Shown: one piece after another, positions 49,626 to 63,397 of the stretch
Numbering within the stretch: position 1 is the first letter of the stretch
Layout of the letters: every line of letters begins with the position of its first letter
Source: Escallonia rubra
Lineage: Eukaryota; Streptophyta; Magnoliopsida; Escalloniales; Escalloniaceae
Direction: 5' to 3'
Assembly (NCBI GenBank): GCA_033065855.1
Contig: JAVXUO010001091.1
Span: 363,501-427,500 of the forward strand
Length of the DNA: 64,000 nucleotides
Notes under the pieces: generated by a model
Told to the model about the DNA's origin: nothing
Databases searched by the model: none
What the model saw: only the letters and a program-made list of their open reading frames with translations
Made by a program: the position numbers and the translations under genes

Positions 49626-52600
49626 ATAGTTTGTAAGGTTTTTTGTGAATATTCTCATAACAATCCGCACATAAAGTTGATAAATCTCATGTCCTCCTTG
49701 ATATAAATGGAAAAGGGATATCTAAAAGCATCCATTGGGGAAACACTTGGAGTACAATGCCAAAATATGGAAAGAAGCCTGTGCATATGAAATTATTGTG
49801 TACCAAACTGAAAATTTCAGTGCAAATAAAAAGGTCTCTGAAAAGCAGTTAATATATCATTTTAGAGAATCACAAGAAGCAAAATAGAGCTAGGTACATC
49901 TTTATTTGCAAATATGCAGAAATTATAATAATCATCGTATCATAACCTATAATAATAGTATTTGTCTGCAGTGAAGAAAATAAAAATCCTTGCAAGCATT
50001 CGCTTCTGTATTAGCAAAAAGATAAAGTGTGATGGAATATATTAAAGTAATTTACACGTCTATTGATTGCATGATGTACCTTGGGCATCTATTACATTTC
50101 TGGTTTGTTGGCAGTTTCATTTATTCTTATGCCTCGATTTTCAATTATTATAGTAGAGACCTTTAGCACGTAATAAGATCTCTCTTCAGCACTAAGTCAA
50201 GCGCACCTAATATTATCTCATTGTTACGCTGTCTCCCTTTTTTCATTTGCGTACATGTTTTGACATGATTCCTATAAGATCACCAGAAATTAGATGTTCA
50301 AAAAGGCTGCAACAATTGTAAGTTTAAAGTTTAAAACCTTTGACTAAATCCATGGATAGCTGCCCACATAGAGCAAAATTGTGTATTCTTCCAAAGAGAA
50401 TGTGGCCTGTAAATATGCAAGGCAAATTAGAGTCAATTGTAAAGCAATCTGAAAATGAAGACTTGATATGTCTCTAGGTATGCAGGAACAATTTAAACGG
50501 TGACTGTTTCAAATGCAAATAACTTAACCATGTGCTGTCTTCGTTGACTGAGGAGTAAAAAGTTGCTTAACTATTTCTAAGAGAAAACAATAAATTTCTC
50601 CCCTGCTCTTAGTAGATCATGGACGGGCGCATCACATGCATGGGGAAAGCAAAGTCTATTGCTATGCTCTTTGCATAGTTTTAATGCACAACCCAATACA
50701 TATCCTAAACTTTTCATTTCAATATTCTCTCCAACACCAGCAGCCAATGCACCTCAAGTCTGCCTATCAGTATACCATTATCACGATAGCAATCTCTAGT
50801 GCCATGCTATACAAGAAGGATATACTTCCAAACTAAGCACAACTGCTAATGGGAAAAGGGGCTAGATATGTAGGTTTCCATGAGAGGGCTCGATTGAGAG
50901 ATGATTATGGTTGTTTCGTCGATATTAGGTATCGCTACCTAGCCAGGCACAAAGATGACAGCATCAATGGAGATCGTAAAGTTTCGCATAGCATATGCGG
51001 TTACCTATCGTGCTAGTTAGAACCAGCCTGCTAGTTATCAACCCTTTTGTAATCCTTACTTATGTTGAGCAGCTTATTACACATGTCAACAGCATAAAAT
51101 GGCAATGTTGTCATCCAGCTAACCACTTAACACACAAGACCATATTAACTAACTGAGATATGCTTGGCATTTGCTCCACAATTCAAACCAGAAATGCCAA
51201 GCCCGAACAAGTTTATGATGCCTATGTTAGTAAGAGCTGTAGGACTTTTCAATTCATCAGCAAGAGAGGAAACATGTTTCCATAGCTAATTTGGTATTCA
51301 GAGAGTGATGTTCAAATCATTTTGTGTTTAAAAAACTTTGAAGGCACATAAGCATTCGAAGGAAGGAGAACCCAAGCCATCTACAGAAAGTAATAAAAAC
51401 ATTTAAGTACAAGAGGTCCCTATGAGGAGATTTCCTTTTTTCTTTTGCTATTAAGCCCTTTTTATTTTGGCTTAATAAGGACCTTCTTTGAATGGAAGTT
51501 CTCGTCCTTACTTATCATTAGGAGAAATAGGGGAAACTCTCATTCTTGCCTTATCTTCTTCTTTGTTGTTCCATAGAAGTTTTTTCAATCTCAAGTAGTC
51601 AATTCCTTTGAGCATGAGTAAACAGACAGTTTCGGAAACGTAATCGTAGAAATGGATGTTGTAGTCACCCACATGATATGCATTTTATGATTGCCAAAAT
51701 TTTCTTGCCAAACCATACAGAATCACATGTATCTAGTGAGAGCAATGCTAATGCGAAGAATTTTGTAGTCCCCCTTTTAAAGATTTAAAACCCCTTGATG
51801 GTTCATTTGAAAGGAGTTGATTAGCCAAATCTAACATTTTCATCTTTGCAAATTCATCGTCGGACCTAGGACCCGGTATTCTTTCTCTCTTGGTGATCAC
51901 TCATAGAGGGAACTGGTATATTTAGAGTAATGAAACAGGAAGTCTCAAACAAAGCAGCTTCATTGTCGTCTATAACATTAAAAGCCAAAGTACCCATTGC
52001 TAATATAATAAGATGTTGAAAATGGCCACGTGCTACCATGATGACATCATAAATTGACATCCGAGCAACCCACAAGCACCATCAAGATGCCTTCTGCAAA
52101 TTTACTCTACCCCAGAGGAAAATGAACTTTGAAAAGATCATCTCATATCAGTTGTAAACTGCTACTTCCCATAGGTTAACTACTTCATAGAACACTTTCT
52201 AATCCATTCACCCAGTATCAGCTCTCTTATCCCACGTGAGGGGCTCTTCCACTAGTATAAATATAGAGCATCTTCAATTCAACAAGTGACTTATCTTCTG
52301 TTACACTATCTTATTTTGTGTGAGCTTGTCAGAGTTTGAAACTTGGGGAGCATATCTGAATGGATCTTTTGCTTCTCTGCCTCCATAAACCTACTTGTAT
52401 CTGGAATTACGTTAGCTCTTATCACCCTTGTACTGGCTAACTCACAATTTACAACACACACTAACTCAGAGACTCATGCTCTTTAACTTTATTATCTGAG
52501 ACGAGATTTTCAAAGGTAAAGGATGGCAAAAATCTATCAAAATCGCAAGTTTCATCTTTTTATTAGCTAAGGTAAAGGAGAGCATCATGATTAGAAAGTA

Positions 52601-52677
52601 TCCTCAATTATAACCCCAATATTATGTCACGTGAGTATATAAGCTTCTCTATAAGAGAAAATTTATATACAATCCTA
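49626..52677. other. Intergenic DNA, nothing recognised
   Basis: Three kilobases without a supported coding exon. A TATA-like TAGTATAAATATAGAGC at about 52254-52270 reads like a plus-strand promoter or LTR TATA box, but no gene or LTR partner was found downstream before the hAT element. Confidence 0.4.
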
Positions 52678-52685
52678 GTCATGGC

Positions 52686-55683
52686 TAGGGGTGCAATTTA
52701 GATGGGTTGAACTGGGTTTCAACCCAACCTGAGAAAACCCAACGTTTTAAAAGCCCATCTTAACCCGACCCAACTTGGACTTTTTACAAAAAAAAGCCCA
52801 ACCCAATTAAAAGTGTTATGGTTTGGGTTTCAACCCAACCCAACCCAACTAACATCTAATTGATCTTGTCTTTCATTTATGATTGAATATTTTTTCTCAA
52901 CGCGTCTCATTATCATAACTCGCATTTGAATTATTAGATAATCCTTTAATCTTTGATAAATGAAAAGTTTTCATTTATCTAGTCAAAAGATAAATTAGAA
53001 TATCATAAAAAAAATGTTTATGATTTAATCACTAAACAAACACTTAGCTTGATCATTAAAGACAAGTAATAAATTCCATTCCAATTAAAAATTACTATAG
53101 CCTTCCTCAAACCAGCATGACAAATAGACATCAACATGTGTAGATGAGGAAAACAAGCAATAAGCGATAACACTTAATACAATTAATACAATGGGTCCCC
53201 TCCAACTTTAACTCATCCATGTCTTTAAACTACGTGAGAAGTATAAAAGTCATTAACAAAAGGTTCTAGTAATTTGAAAGTAGAAATAAAATCCCAAGTC
53301 ATTTTGTGAAGACACCTAGCCTTGCCAACAGACTCGGTAGTTGTTGCCTTCTCCTGCGAAAAAAGGAGAAATTAGATACTTCAATAAAAATTATGTTGGC
53401 CTATCTCCAATTTTCCCCAAGCTATGAGCCAAACACAGAACAATGAAATAAACCCTGTTTGAAATTATCGACTAACTAGTTACTGCAATTAACCAAATCA
53501 ACCAAAAGACGATTAACGCTTAAAAGGGTACAATAACAAATCAACCAAAAACTAATTTAAACAAACAAGCAAAAAGGGGGTACAGCTATACAGTCTTACT
53601 CTCCAACTTTTCTAGCGTGACTCAATGCGACATTGTGTTCTATAATGGTGAATACTAGATATTAAAGTGCCATTATGTTGACTGCAATATTCTTGTTTCC
53701 ATTTTTACCATCATATGGTTCTACTATATGATGGCATGGCATGGCGTGGCATGGCTTATATGACGGCCTAGCTAAGCTACTAACTCTATATGCCGTTACT
53801 GTCCAAGAGACATTAGGAGTGACTCATAAGATGCAGAATTTTGACACCAAAATTCACACCGTATGAGAAATACCCAAAAGAGGATTAACTGTTGTGTTGC
53901 CTATGATGCACTAAACAAACTAGAAATATCATTAGCCATCTGCCTGATCTATCATTACCAAAAAAGCATAATTTAGGCCGCGTTAACAAATACGAGCCGA
54001 CACTTCTATTTTTCCCTAGCAATTTCTAGAATGCAAAGAGCATGAAAACTACTAGACTACTGAACTTCTCCTATCTAGTGCATCACTTTTATTGGTCCAT
54101 TTTTTCTACCTAACATTTCCAGGACTACTTCAGTGTCATATTTAAAAAGTGTAAAGCCCTATAGTCACTGCCATTGACATTTTGAGGTATTTGTAACCTC
54201 TGACAGTGACTATTTAATGAAGAAACAATCACTGCTAGAATGGGGATGATCACATTCACGGCAGTGGCAAGTATCATATGCTAGTTAATTTTGTGTGAAG
54301 CTTCCCTATGAATATATTTCAGGAAATGAGAATGGGAGATCCAATGGAGTGAAAAGAGTGAAAGACAAAATTACTGAAAAGAGAGTGAGTGTCTTGGGAG
54401 CATTTTTCATGTACTCTATATGCATAGAGCATTTGAGATCAGCTCTCTGATCAATTGAATCAGCACCAAATTAAAACATGACAGGGTGAGAGAGAATCGC
54501 GATACAAGTACCTCAAGCTGCGTAAATAGCGGTGAATAATTCAGCTGGTAAAACGGAGACGGAAAGTTCTCTGCGTAGATCTAACAATGGTATAGAGATT
54601 TTGCAGCATAAAGATTTACACTTACTCCACTAAACACCCCTTTGTCTTTATTCCTTTATCCAATACATAAATGAAGCAAATATGGAAAAATATAATCGTA
54701 AAAACTTCCTCTGCTCTTTACCTATGGAATTATTTCAAAATAGAAAGGCACGATAAAATTGGGAGGGGCAAGGCCAAAGCCTTCATAAGGTGGACAATTG
54801 GCCCATGTATGGTTTTAAAAAAAAAAGGAATATGTCTAGTGCTAAGTACATGTTTTTCATGAAATTAGAACTTAGTTTCATATTCTGCCTTTTACTTTGA
54901 TCTAGTTTTCCCTCTTAATTACCTTCATTCAATCTTTTTTATGTGTCTGCAGGTGCCACAACACTCAGATGCAGTCTTTCTAATAGGCAATGAATTTGTT
55001 ATTCTGTCTTTCCAATAGGCAATGCATTTGTTATTCTGTATGTAGACATTGCAGTGAACAGTTCATGTTGTGGAGGCGTGAACAATTCATGTTGTGGAGG
55101 CATGAACAAGCGAGTGGGGGAGAGAGACTTACTATTAGCCTTGTGTAGTTTGCCTCACAGAGCAAGGACTTTGGGACCAACAATTCCTTGCGTTTCTGAG
55201 CTGCATAAAAGTCCAATGATGATGCAGAGTGAGTGTGAGACAGAAGAACTTGGATGGGGAAGAGAGTGAGTGTTTATTCTTCACTTGCTTACGCCAACAG
55301 ATATGTAAACAATTGCTTTGAGGCTAAAACAGAGACGCGTCCACTGTGTCTTCGCCGGAGAAGGACGGTGAGGAGGCCGAATTTTGGAACCCTAGAAATC
55401 CATTTGGGCAAAATTTATGAGGCCAAATTCTATGCCTTCGCCGACTGTCGGGAAAGGGGAGATCGGAAGAATGAAAGGGATCTTTGCTGACTTGGTTTTT
55501 TTATTGGGGTTGGAATGGGTTAGCATGGTTTTAATGGGTTTAGCCCAATTTAGTTCATTTAAACATTAACCCAACTCAAGCCAACCCACTTTTAAATTAG
55601 TTGGGTTTAATGGGCTAAAGCTTGTCTATATTTGAGCTGGGTTGGTTAAAACCCACTCTAAACCGGCCCAAATTGCACCCCTA
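52686..55683. mobile_element. hAT element, 3.0 kb, non-autonomous
   Basis: Ends TAGGGGTGCAATTT and its complement AAATTGCACCCCTA, with perfect 8 bp flanks GTCATGGC (52678-52685 and 55684-55691). Subterminal CAACCCAACC/GGTTGGGTT words cluster at both ends, echoing the CGGGTA words of the hAT at 4280-5241. No transposase is visible. About 54930-55480 is gene-like, with two short tandem duplications (~32 bp near 54977-55040, ~27 bp near 55050-55105). It sits exactly at the start of the neighbouring large LTR. Confidence 0.88.
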
Positions 55684-55691
55684 GTCATGGC

Positions 55692-58600
55692 TGTCACGAC
55701 CCAAACCCACGGGTAGGCCTGCGAGTTAGATCTGTGACCGGCCGCAGACCCAATAGACTCGAACTGAGGGCTCTACTAGGCCTTACTCGCTAAAACAACA
55801 TATAATCTGCAGTGGAAATTAAAACTTCTACAAACCTCAATTACATTTTCATATTTTCATTTGAATACAACACTTATGCTAAAACTCTTCATAACTCCGA
55901 TCTGTCAACAACTAAGGCTAAACCAACAATCTAAATGCTTAGCGACTTATTCAATGCAGTCTCCGGAGCTCCGCGCCAAATTGTCCTTCTTATGCTCCTC
56001 ACCATCACCTTACTTTCAAAACCTGAAATGATAAGTAAAGGATGAGTTTCCACATGCTCAGTAAGTAACCAATCATTCAACTAGGTGGACCATAGCTTGT
56101 CAGAAAATAACTCACTTTATATTGTAGCATCATTAAGATATCTAAAAATCATAGAATTGGTAATCATCGGGTGAAACAAAATAGAGTACATGAACCAAAA
56201 ACTGAAATATAAAATCATTTGCACAAGATCATGACAACCAGTTCGATCCCAACATTAGCTCAAACAATATGCTACGGTCAGCGTACATTCCCCCCTGATT
56301 AGGGCCCACAATCCCTACTCCACCTAGGATAAATATTATTCGGTCAGGGTATGCGCCCCCCCTGACTAGGGCCCACAATCCCTCCTTCGTCCGGGATACA
56401 TATTATTGTGGACGCAAGGGCGCACCACGAGTAACAGTACTGTGCGTCAACGTATCGTCCCGTTGATCAGGACCCAACAATCCAACTTTTCCCTGTGGAT
56501 ATGGGGCACAACAATCGAATAAACTAAAAACCCCTTTTAGGTTCATCGTAAATGAGATTACTCATCAATTGATTGTCAGACCATCCTCAAACCGTTTCAA
56601 TAATTATCAAAATGTTCGATACTCACAATAACGTCAAATACCAGAACATTTCAAATCTGAGTTCCATTTTAATTTCTAATTAAGCAAAATATCATTTACA
56701 TATTGATCCGGTTTTTCACGAGAGATAATAATTAAAAGCTTTGTTTGACAATTCAAACCAGAACAACTAAACATAATTGAAACAGTCAATGCTAAACTTC
56801 ACTTTTTTAACAGTAGATGAACATATATACATTTTATATAAAAACACTAGTTGAATCAAATGGCCACTTACCTGCCGGTGACACATTTCCTCGATCCAAA
56901 ATTCTCTGAATAAACCTAGATTGGCATTGAATATGTTAGAACACAATCTATACTACAATACTATAAACCTAATATAAACTACCCAAACTATCCTCACTTC
57001 TAACCCCGAAATCGCTCAACTCTAAGCACGACTCGCACGCGGCCAACCTAGCTGAGAACCCGATACGCTCTTTAATGTGTAACGATATCTCAAAATATAT
57101 ACTAAATTACAATAAAACACTTTTATTGCTTAAAATATTATAAAAAGTCAAAATATGAATTTTCTGAAATTTTAAATATTTTCGAATTAAAATAATTTCT
57201 CTAAATGCAAGAAAAGCCCATAAATAGCCATAATTGCTTCTAGCTGAAAATAAAGTCCCATAATTTTTCAAATAGCTTTAAAATATGTATAAAAATTAAA
57301 TAAATTTAAATCAGAAATTAAGATGCATTAAAACCATTTTTAAATTATTCATTTTGCTAAAATCAATGCGATACGGAAATTATAGCAAATCAACTCTAAA
57401 AATTAGCAAACTTAAACTAGAATGTATTTATTTTTTTGGTACAACTAGAATGTATTTATAACATAAAAGATTATTCTAAGTTTTCCAAAACATGTTCATG
57501 GGTGTAAGGGCTCCAAAAGAATTTTACAAATCTATGCTTGCCAAAAATATTAAAAATACATATGATATCAGAAAACATATGAAATTTTAACAGTAATTCT
57601 ATTATTATCCTATGATCCTTCCTGTAAAGTTTCAACATTTTTTGACAAGTTTACCATACCCAACAGCCATGTGGTACAACTGTGCAAGCACAGTGTACTG
57701 TTCACGCCGAACACAGCTACTGTTCATTATCTTCTTCTCCTGTCCAAACCCAGAACACACAGCTACTGTTCACACAGCTTCCCTTTCACCCCTAGCACAT
57801 TACAATTCACTTTATTAACACACTAAATCTACACCTTCATACACACACTCAAACCACTTACACACATATCCAACACACTCATATGACTCACTTATACTTT
57901 ACCTCTACTCCCAAATTCCCATAACCCATTACTGTAACTCCTCATCACCATTTACAAGCTAGACTCCTGGACACACACCATACCACCCAGAAGACACACG
58001 TACACTGTCACGCCCCCGACCTGGAGGCGGACCTACACAAACTATTTCAAAATATTCCTGCTTACCAGAAATATAATACCCAAGCATTTAACAAGAACAT
58101 AACCTCAAGAGGTAATCAGAGTTCTAAATTATATCTGAAATCAAAGGCATTCAAGTTCCTCATCAACGTCTAATAACTACAGCGGAAGTTTGATAACAAT
58201 AATTATTTCCCAACCATTAAGGTAACAAAAGTCTAATAATTGCAACGAAAATCTAATAACAATAGTCACTTCCCAAACTTTGAGGGTTCTCAAAAGTCTC
58301 TAAATAAAAAACTATTACATGGTTCTTATTCCAAAGCTACTAAGAGAGTTATCAATTAAAGTTCAACTCCAAGCTTAAGTATAATGCTATTAACTTCTCT
58401 AAGCCGTCTCAGCTTAACTACCTGAAATGGGGAGAGAAAGGGGGGGTGAGCACAAAGCCCAGTAATGATCACACGCACACACCCACAGAGTACAACGCTG
58501 GTATCCAATAATGTATAGCTGAGTCTAAACAAAGCATATGAAAACGAAAATGCAAAAACGATTGAAAATCTTAACACGGCAAATAATCTCACTTCGGGAC

Positions 58601-60949
58601 ATCTAACTCATCAAATATCAAATCAAAGTCAAATGAACGCAATCGAATAATTGAACTAATTATCATATACGATACAATCACATAATACGTGACTGTAAAG
58701 CACGTTAATCTAAGTACGTGAAGGTTATAAGTTCAAAGTTTGCATACCGGTAGTAATAGTCATATCATGTCATGGCATCACGTTAACCTAAGCATGTGTA
58801 GGTTCTAAGTATTAGTCAATACAAAGGGATCTAAGGTACATCAAAATATCTGGTACGCATAGAAATCACAAAAACATCAAAAACTTTGCATTTCAGATAA
58901 GGTAGCTTAACAAATTTAGAAAATATTCGATTTTAGGCTCAAATCGAAGAGGACAAAATAACGAATTCAACGGAAGTTGAACCGTATGAATCTGAGTTCG
59001 TATGAGTTCGAAAATTGAGAAGGTACGAAACGAACACAAAATGAAAAAGTAATCATATCAAAGGACATTAGTACGGTCTTGACACGTGGGTAAGCAGACA
59101 ACAACGTGTACATGGAAGAACCAGGTAGCACGCGTCCTATATGCAGAGTTTTTGAAAAAAAATAGTGTTGTACTCCTGAAGCATGTCAGAGAGCGTAAAA
59201 AGTACAAACGGAATTCTTTCTGGTCGAGCAATCTGTTCGCACTTGACGATAACGTGGCGATTGCATGTTATATTAATCAAAAGGAGGCAGATGCGATATG
59301 TGTAATCCTTACTTCAATCACGCAATACAATTTACAAAGTTGCATAAGCTTTCAGAAATTTGAAATCTAAAAATTAAATCAACAACTAATATGAAAATCT
59401 TTAGATGATAATCTATATTAACCCAAATCCTCCTTTTAATCGAAGTCGTTTAGAATTACTTACCAATTGTGAGTAGAAATCGCACCTCAAAACCCTAGTT
59501 TCATCTTTCTTCTATCTCTCTGAAGACTAAAATCAATTTATCGATAAAAAAAATAACTGACTAGTCTTTATATCTCTAAACTTAGTAAATAACCTAAAAG
59601 ATCCCTAAAGTTATGTTACTTATTCAAAAGTATTGGAGTAAAATATTATTAAAACTACAAAGTAGCTCAAAAAAATTAAAATAATTAGTTACATATTATT
59701 TGGGGTCTTACGTACATACACTCTCTCCACCTCATGCATTTCACAGCTTAAATACATACAACCACCATTTTTGTCAACTCACAACAATCCAAAACACCCT
59801 CATGTTCACAAACACAACTCACACCCACTGCTTTACGGCAGTTGTTTTCTAATTCTTCTTCTATCTTATTTTCTAACACTCCTAGACCATTTACTCCTTC
59901 TAATCCCTTCCTCTCAAAATCTGCAGTCATTCGCCCGTCCCACAAGGTGCAGTCACAGCCACCATGGCTGTGACTTGCCGTTAACCACCCTTCGCACCAT
60001 GAACGTACCCACGCAGACACCCTAACGAGCGCACTCAGTATACATACACACACACCACGTCCAAACTGTTCTCTATCTCGGCCGCAGCTACTGGGTTTGC
60101 TTCTACCTTCATGTGATCCTTGACGGTGCCGTAAGTCATAAACCCGACACAGCCATGGTCGTTCATGGCTCCAACCCGTACACCCGTGGCCTCCATGCAC
60201 TCACCCTACCCGGCACTCTCACGGCATAATACTAAACCCCTTTAAAACACTCAACAAATTTCCCCCCTCTTCACAGGTTCTCACACCCAACAGATTTATA
60301 TACCCTTAGTCATATATGCAATACAATAGTGAAATTTAAACTGAATTCTATAAGCTAATTAATAGAGAAAAAGCTAAGAGAAGGCTTACCGAATTTACTA
60401 TTGATCGCCAGAAACTTGCTGGAGAATCCCTTTTTCAAGCTCTCTTATATCTCCTGATATCTCCTTCTTATCAGGCATTAGGTTGTCTGACGGCTAAGGG
60501 TGGTTGCCCACGACTGTCTTATATATATAACCCTAATTTGTATAATTACAATAAACCCCCCTACCATTTCATGAGCCATTTAAATTCTATCCGGAATTTT
60601 TATTGTTACAAAATGCCTAATATAGTTATTTATGAAAGATTACGTATTAAAAGAATTTAACGGGTTATTATACTTAACCCGCTACACTAATTCGTTGCTA
60701 AATCTTGTTAATAATGTATCGACGTTAACTATAAAAAAAATGTCATTAACGCTAATCTTCACTAAAGACCACAATCAATATCATTCATAATTACTAACGT
60801 AATTTATAACTTATGATTCTAGAATTGTCGCTAAAGGTCATTAAAGAGAAATAAGTTAACGCTAAAAAAGTTCGTCGCTAAAACTCAAAAGAACATCACT
60901 CCTAGAAACTGTCGCTAAAGTAATAATAACCGGGGAACGGGGCATCACA
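55692..60949 (-). mobile_element. Large solo LTR (Ty3/gypsy-like), with nested LTR
   Basis: On the minus strand it starts TGTGATGCCCCGTT and ends GGGTCGTGACA; the latter is a common end of plant gypsy LTRs. Flanks are ATGGC (55687-55691) and TTGGC (60950-60954), one mismatch. A TATA box TATATATATAAG on the minus strand lies near 60520-60533. Removing the nested 58006-59716 unit leaves about 3.5 kb, within the range of Del/Tekay-type LTRs (inference). No internal coding domain is seen, so it is a solo LTR or an isolated remnant. Confidence 0.6.
58006..59716 (-). mobile_element. Solo LTR nested in the larger LTR
   Basis: 1711 bp with ends TGTCACGCCCCCGACC and GTCTTACGTACA, flanked by TACAC on both sides (58001-58005 and 59717-59721). 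On the minus strand its end GGTCGGGGGCGTGACA resembles that of the host LTR, so the two may be related families. No coding domain. Confidence 0.65.
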
Positions 60950-61048
60950 TTGGCAAGACATACCTTACATTTTTTGTTTCTTGGCAGTTGTTCATAGCAA
61001 AGGCACAAGAAAGGAAAAAGGTATAGTGGTGTTGGAATAGAGGCATAC

Positions 61049-61123
61049 CTTTGGTCAAGTGCATGGATATTCTGAACAAGCTGTGAACCAGGAGTGGCGA
61101 GTATATTTGCTCTTTTAGAATTG
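61049..61123 (-). CDS. Candidate internal exon, unknown protein
   Basis: 75 nt between a good acceptor (ATTCTCAG) and donor (GGTATG). It encodes SKRANILATPGSQLVQNIH and a few more residues. The composition looks like real protein, a short helical segment, but I cannot name it. The next exon would lie towards or beyond the solo LTR on the left. Confidence 0.3.
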
Positions 61124-61439
61124 CTGAGAATGGCTATTATGTCACAACATTATTAGAACATCAGTGGAATACGAGTATGAACACACGCTCACACGCAGGG
61201 TACGAACATTTTCGATCCAAAATGACACCACTTTCTTTATAAAGCAGTCTATACAAGCATTTTTTGCAACTCTCTACATAATAATCATTTATTCAGCTAA
61301 GAGTTCTCTTTTTGTCAAATCAACAATTTTACCACAAAAGCTGAAAAACAAACATAAAATGTTTGGGCTCAATCGGAGGTTTACTCAGTCAATTGATAGT
61401 TTGGCAAGGTATCCCATTTTTTTGCTCAGAAAATTTCTA

Positions 61440-61662
61440 CTAAATTAGCTAGAATAGTGTGAAGAATGAGGATGTGGATGCAACAAAGATGCTGAACCAC
61501 AATAGCAGAGAAATAGAGGAGCCTCAATCTACCAGTGACAATAGGGCTTCTAAACATAGCTCTGAACTCGAAAATACCGCAACAATGTCAAAGACACCAC
61601 CAAAGACATAGAAGAGTTGTTCCACAATTGAGATGCCTAGGCTTCTGAACACACCCATGAGC
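61440..61662 (-). pseudogene. Two exon-like repeats related to 62652-62810, unrecognised
   Basis: After an acceptor-like TTTCTAG, the minus strand from 61662 reads LMGVFRSLGISIVEQLFYVF, then in another frame from about 61567 it reads AMFRSPIVTGRLRLLYFSA. Both share a G(V/M)FRS core and hydrophobic tail with the exon-like block at 62652-62810. The frame change between them suggests decay or separate exons. Confidence 0.25.
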
Positions 61663-62651
61663 CTAGAAATTAAGCAAATAATTAAGAAATCAATTTGGCA
61701 TCAACTAAGATACCCCCAATGCCGAGGAAGCAAAGGACCATAAATTTCTTACAAATGATCAATCGATCGAGCTCCTATACCTCGACTGCCACAGAAATTC
61801 TAGCGTCTTTAAGCCACGATATCTCATTTTTCTCAAGAAGTAATCTACCAAATGATTAATGTAGTCTACCAAACACTTGACCCCATCCTAATGTTTACCA
61901 AGTGCATCATCTTGCAGTCCAGATGACCTACTAATGGCTCATCCAAAAATTGTATGTGCAAATTTAAACTATAACTTAAGCATGATTGGTTAAAAGGGAA
62001 AAGAACAAGATATCCATGCATAATTAGTTCGGCTCACAATTCAGATACAAATATTAGCTGTAAGTCTACTACACAATTTGAGTGCCTCTTGTGACCATTT
62101 CTAGCCATTTAGTGATAAAGTAACAGCAGTTACAATCCCTTTTGCTAGACCAATGCAGACACGTGCAGGTACATTCAGGGTTTTACAACCATCGAAGATG
62201 CTTATGATGACTTGAAGACTTAGTTTATTCTGAGTGGCATTGGACTGTAAGGACTATCCCATCTTGGTTTTGTTAGTAAGTTAACATGTTGGTACGTACA
62301 TTCACATAAGGTTTCCGTTTTCAACTTCTCTAGCTACAAATGCAGGAAACCACATCCGCCTCTCTTAGTCTATCTGGTACCGTAATCATTGTCCATGGCG
62401 ATAAAGTCTAACCTCTTACCTCTCATATGTCGTCAATGAGACTTAGACTGTCGATCTCACTCTTGCAAATTTTGCTTTTCCAACTTTCGTAACACATTCT
62501 TTTATTTTATTGAGTAAGACTCTATTAGAAAAGCAAAAAATAGATATAGGGGGAATCCATGTACACAACAATTAAGATCGTGAACCCCAAAGTGTTAATA
62601 TAAAGCATATAAAAGTTGTTCCAAACGTTTAACATCAATAAACATTGATAC

Positions 62652-62810
62652 CTGAAAGAAAATTGTTTCACATGCAGAATAGGCATAGACTGCCACTCGA
62701 AATGGCACCATTACATTTTTGGCGAAGACACCACTGGAGACATAAATTAACGGCTTAGCAGCTACGATAACAAGACTTCTAAACACACCTTTGAGCCCAG
62801 AAATGTAGCC
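62652..62810 (-). CDS. Candidate membrane-type exon, unknown protein
   Basis: 159 nt, 53 codons, between TTTCTTCAG and GTATCAATG. It reads GYISGLKGVFRSLVIVAAKP, then a second hydrophobic stretch ending in ACETIFFQ. The alternation of hydrophobic runs suggests a membrane-associated segment. Family not recognised. Confidence 0.3.
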
Positions 62811-63397
62811 CTGAAGAAACTGAAATGGGCATTGCCCAAGACACCCCAAACATAAACAATGCTAGGCACCACTACTATTTGTAAAAAGAACTATGGATCA
62901 AATACGGACCACTCGCGCCACAAGGATTGTAGTCATTCTAATCCGTACGCTGAGTTTTACATGAGAACTACTCAACTAATCACTTATCACCAGCCTCATT
63001 TCTACCAACTTCTTGCAATCCCCATGATGTACTAACTGTTCACACAGAAATTGCAAGATGTTCCACCTAGACCGTTGTAATTGTGTACATCATATTGATT
63101 ATCCCCATAATGCTAACATAGATAAACCATTGCCAGAATGTCCACATAGACCAATTACCATGATAGTGTCTACCGTATTTGTTAAAACATGTCCAAAAAT
63201 CTAATGATAAGTAGACTTGCCCAGATAAAGCCAAAAATGAAGGATGCAAGGTAACTTTATAAACACTAAAGCCGTAAAAAGGTAAAAAAATACATGAAAG
63301 CAAACTTACCCTTTTTGGGTTACTGAAGTAAACCTTATAAATAGCTACGTCTCTCTCAATAATTGCTGCGCGAAAGATGTAAGACAAACGAAGATGA

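Noticed and set aside
52254-52270. TAGTATAAATATAGAGC as the promoter of a host gene
   Set aside because: No exon, ORF or splice pattern follows before the hAT element at 52686.
59748-60200. 150-codon minus-strand open frame
   Set aside because: It lies within the large LTR, has no recognisable domain, and the GC-richer patch explains its length.
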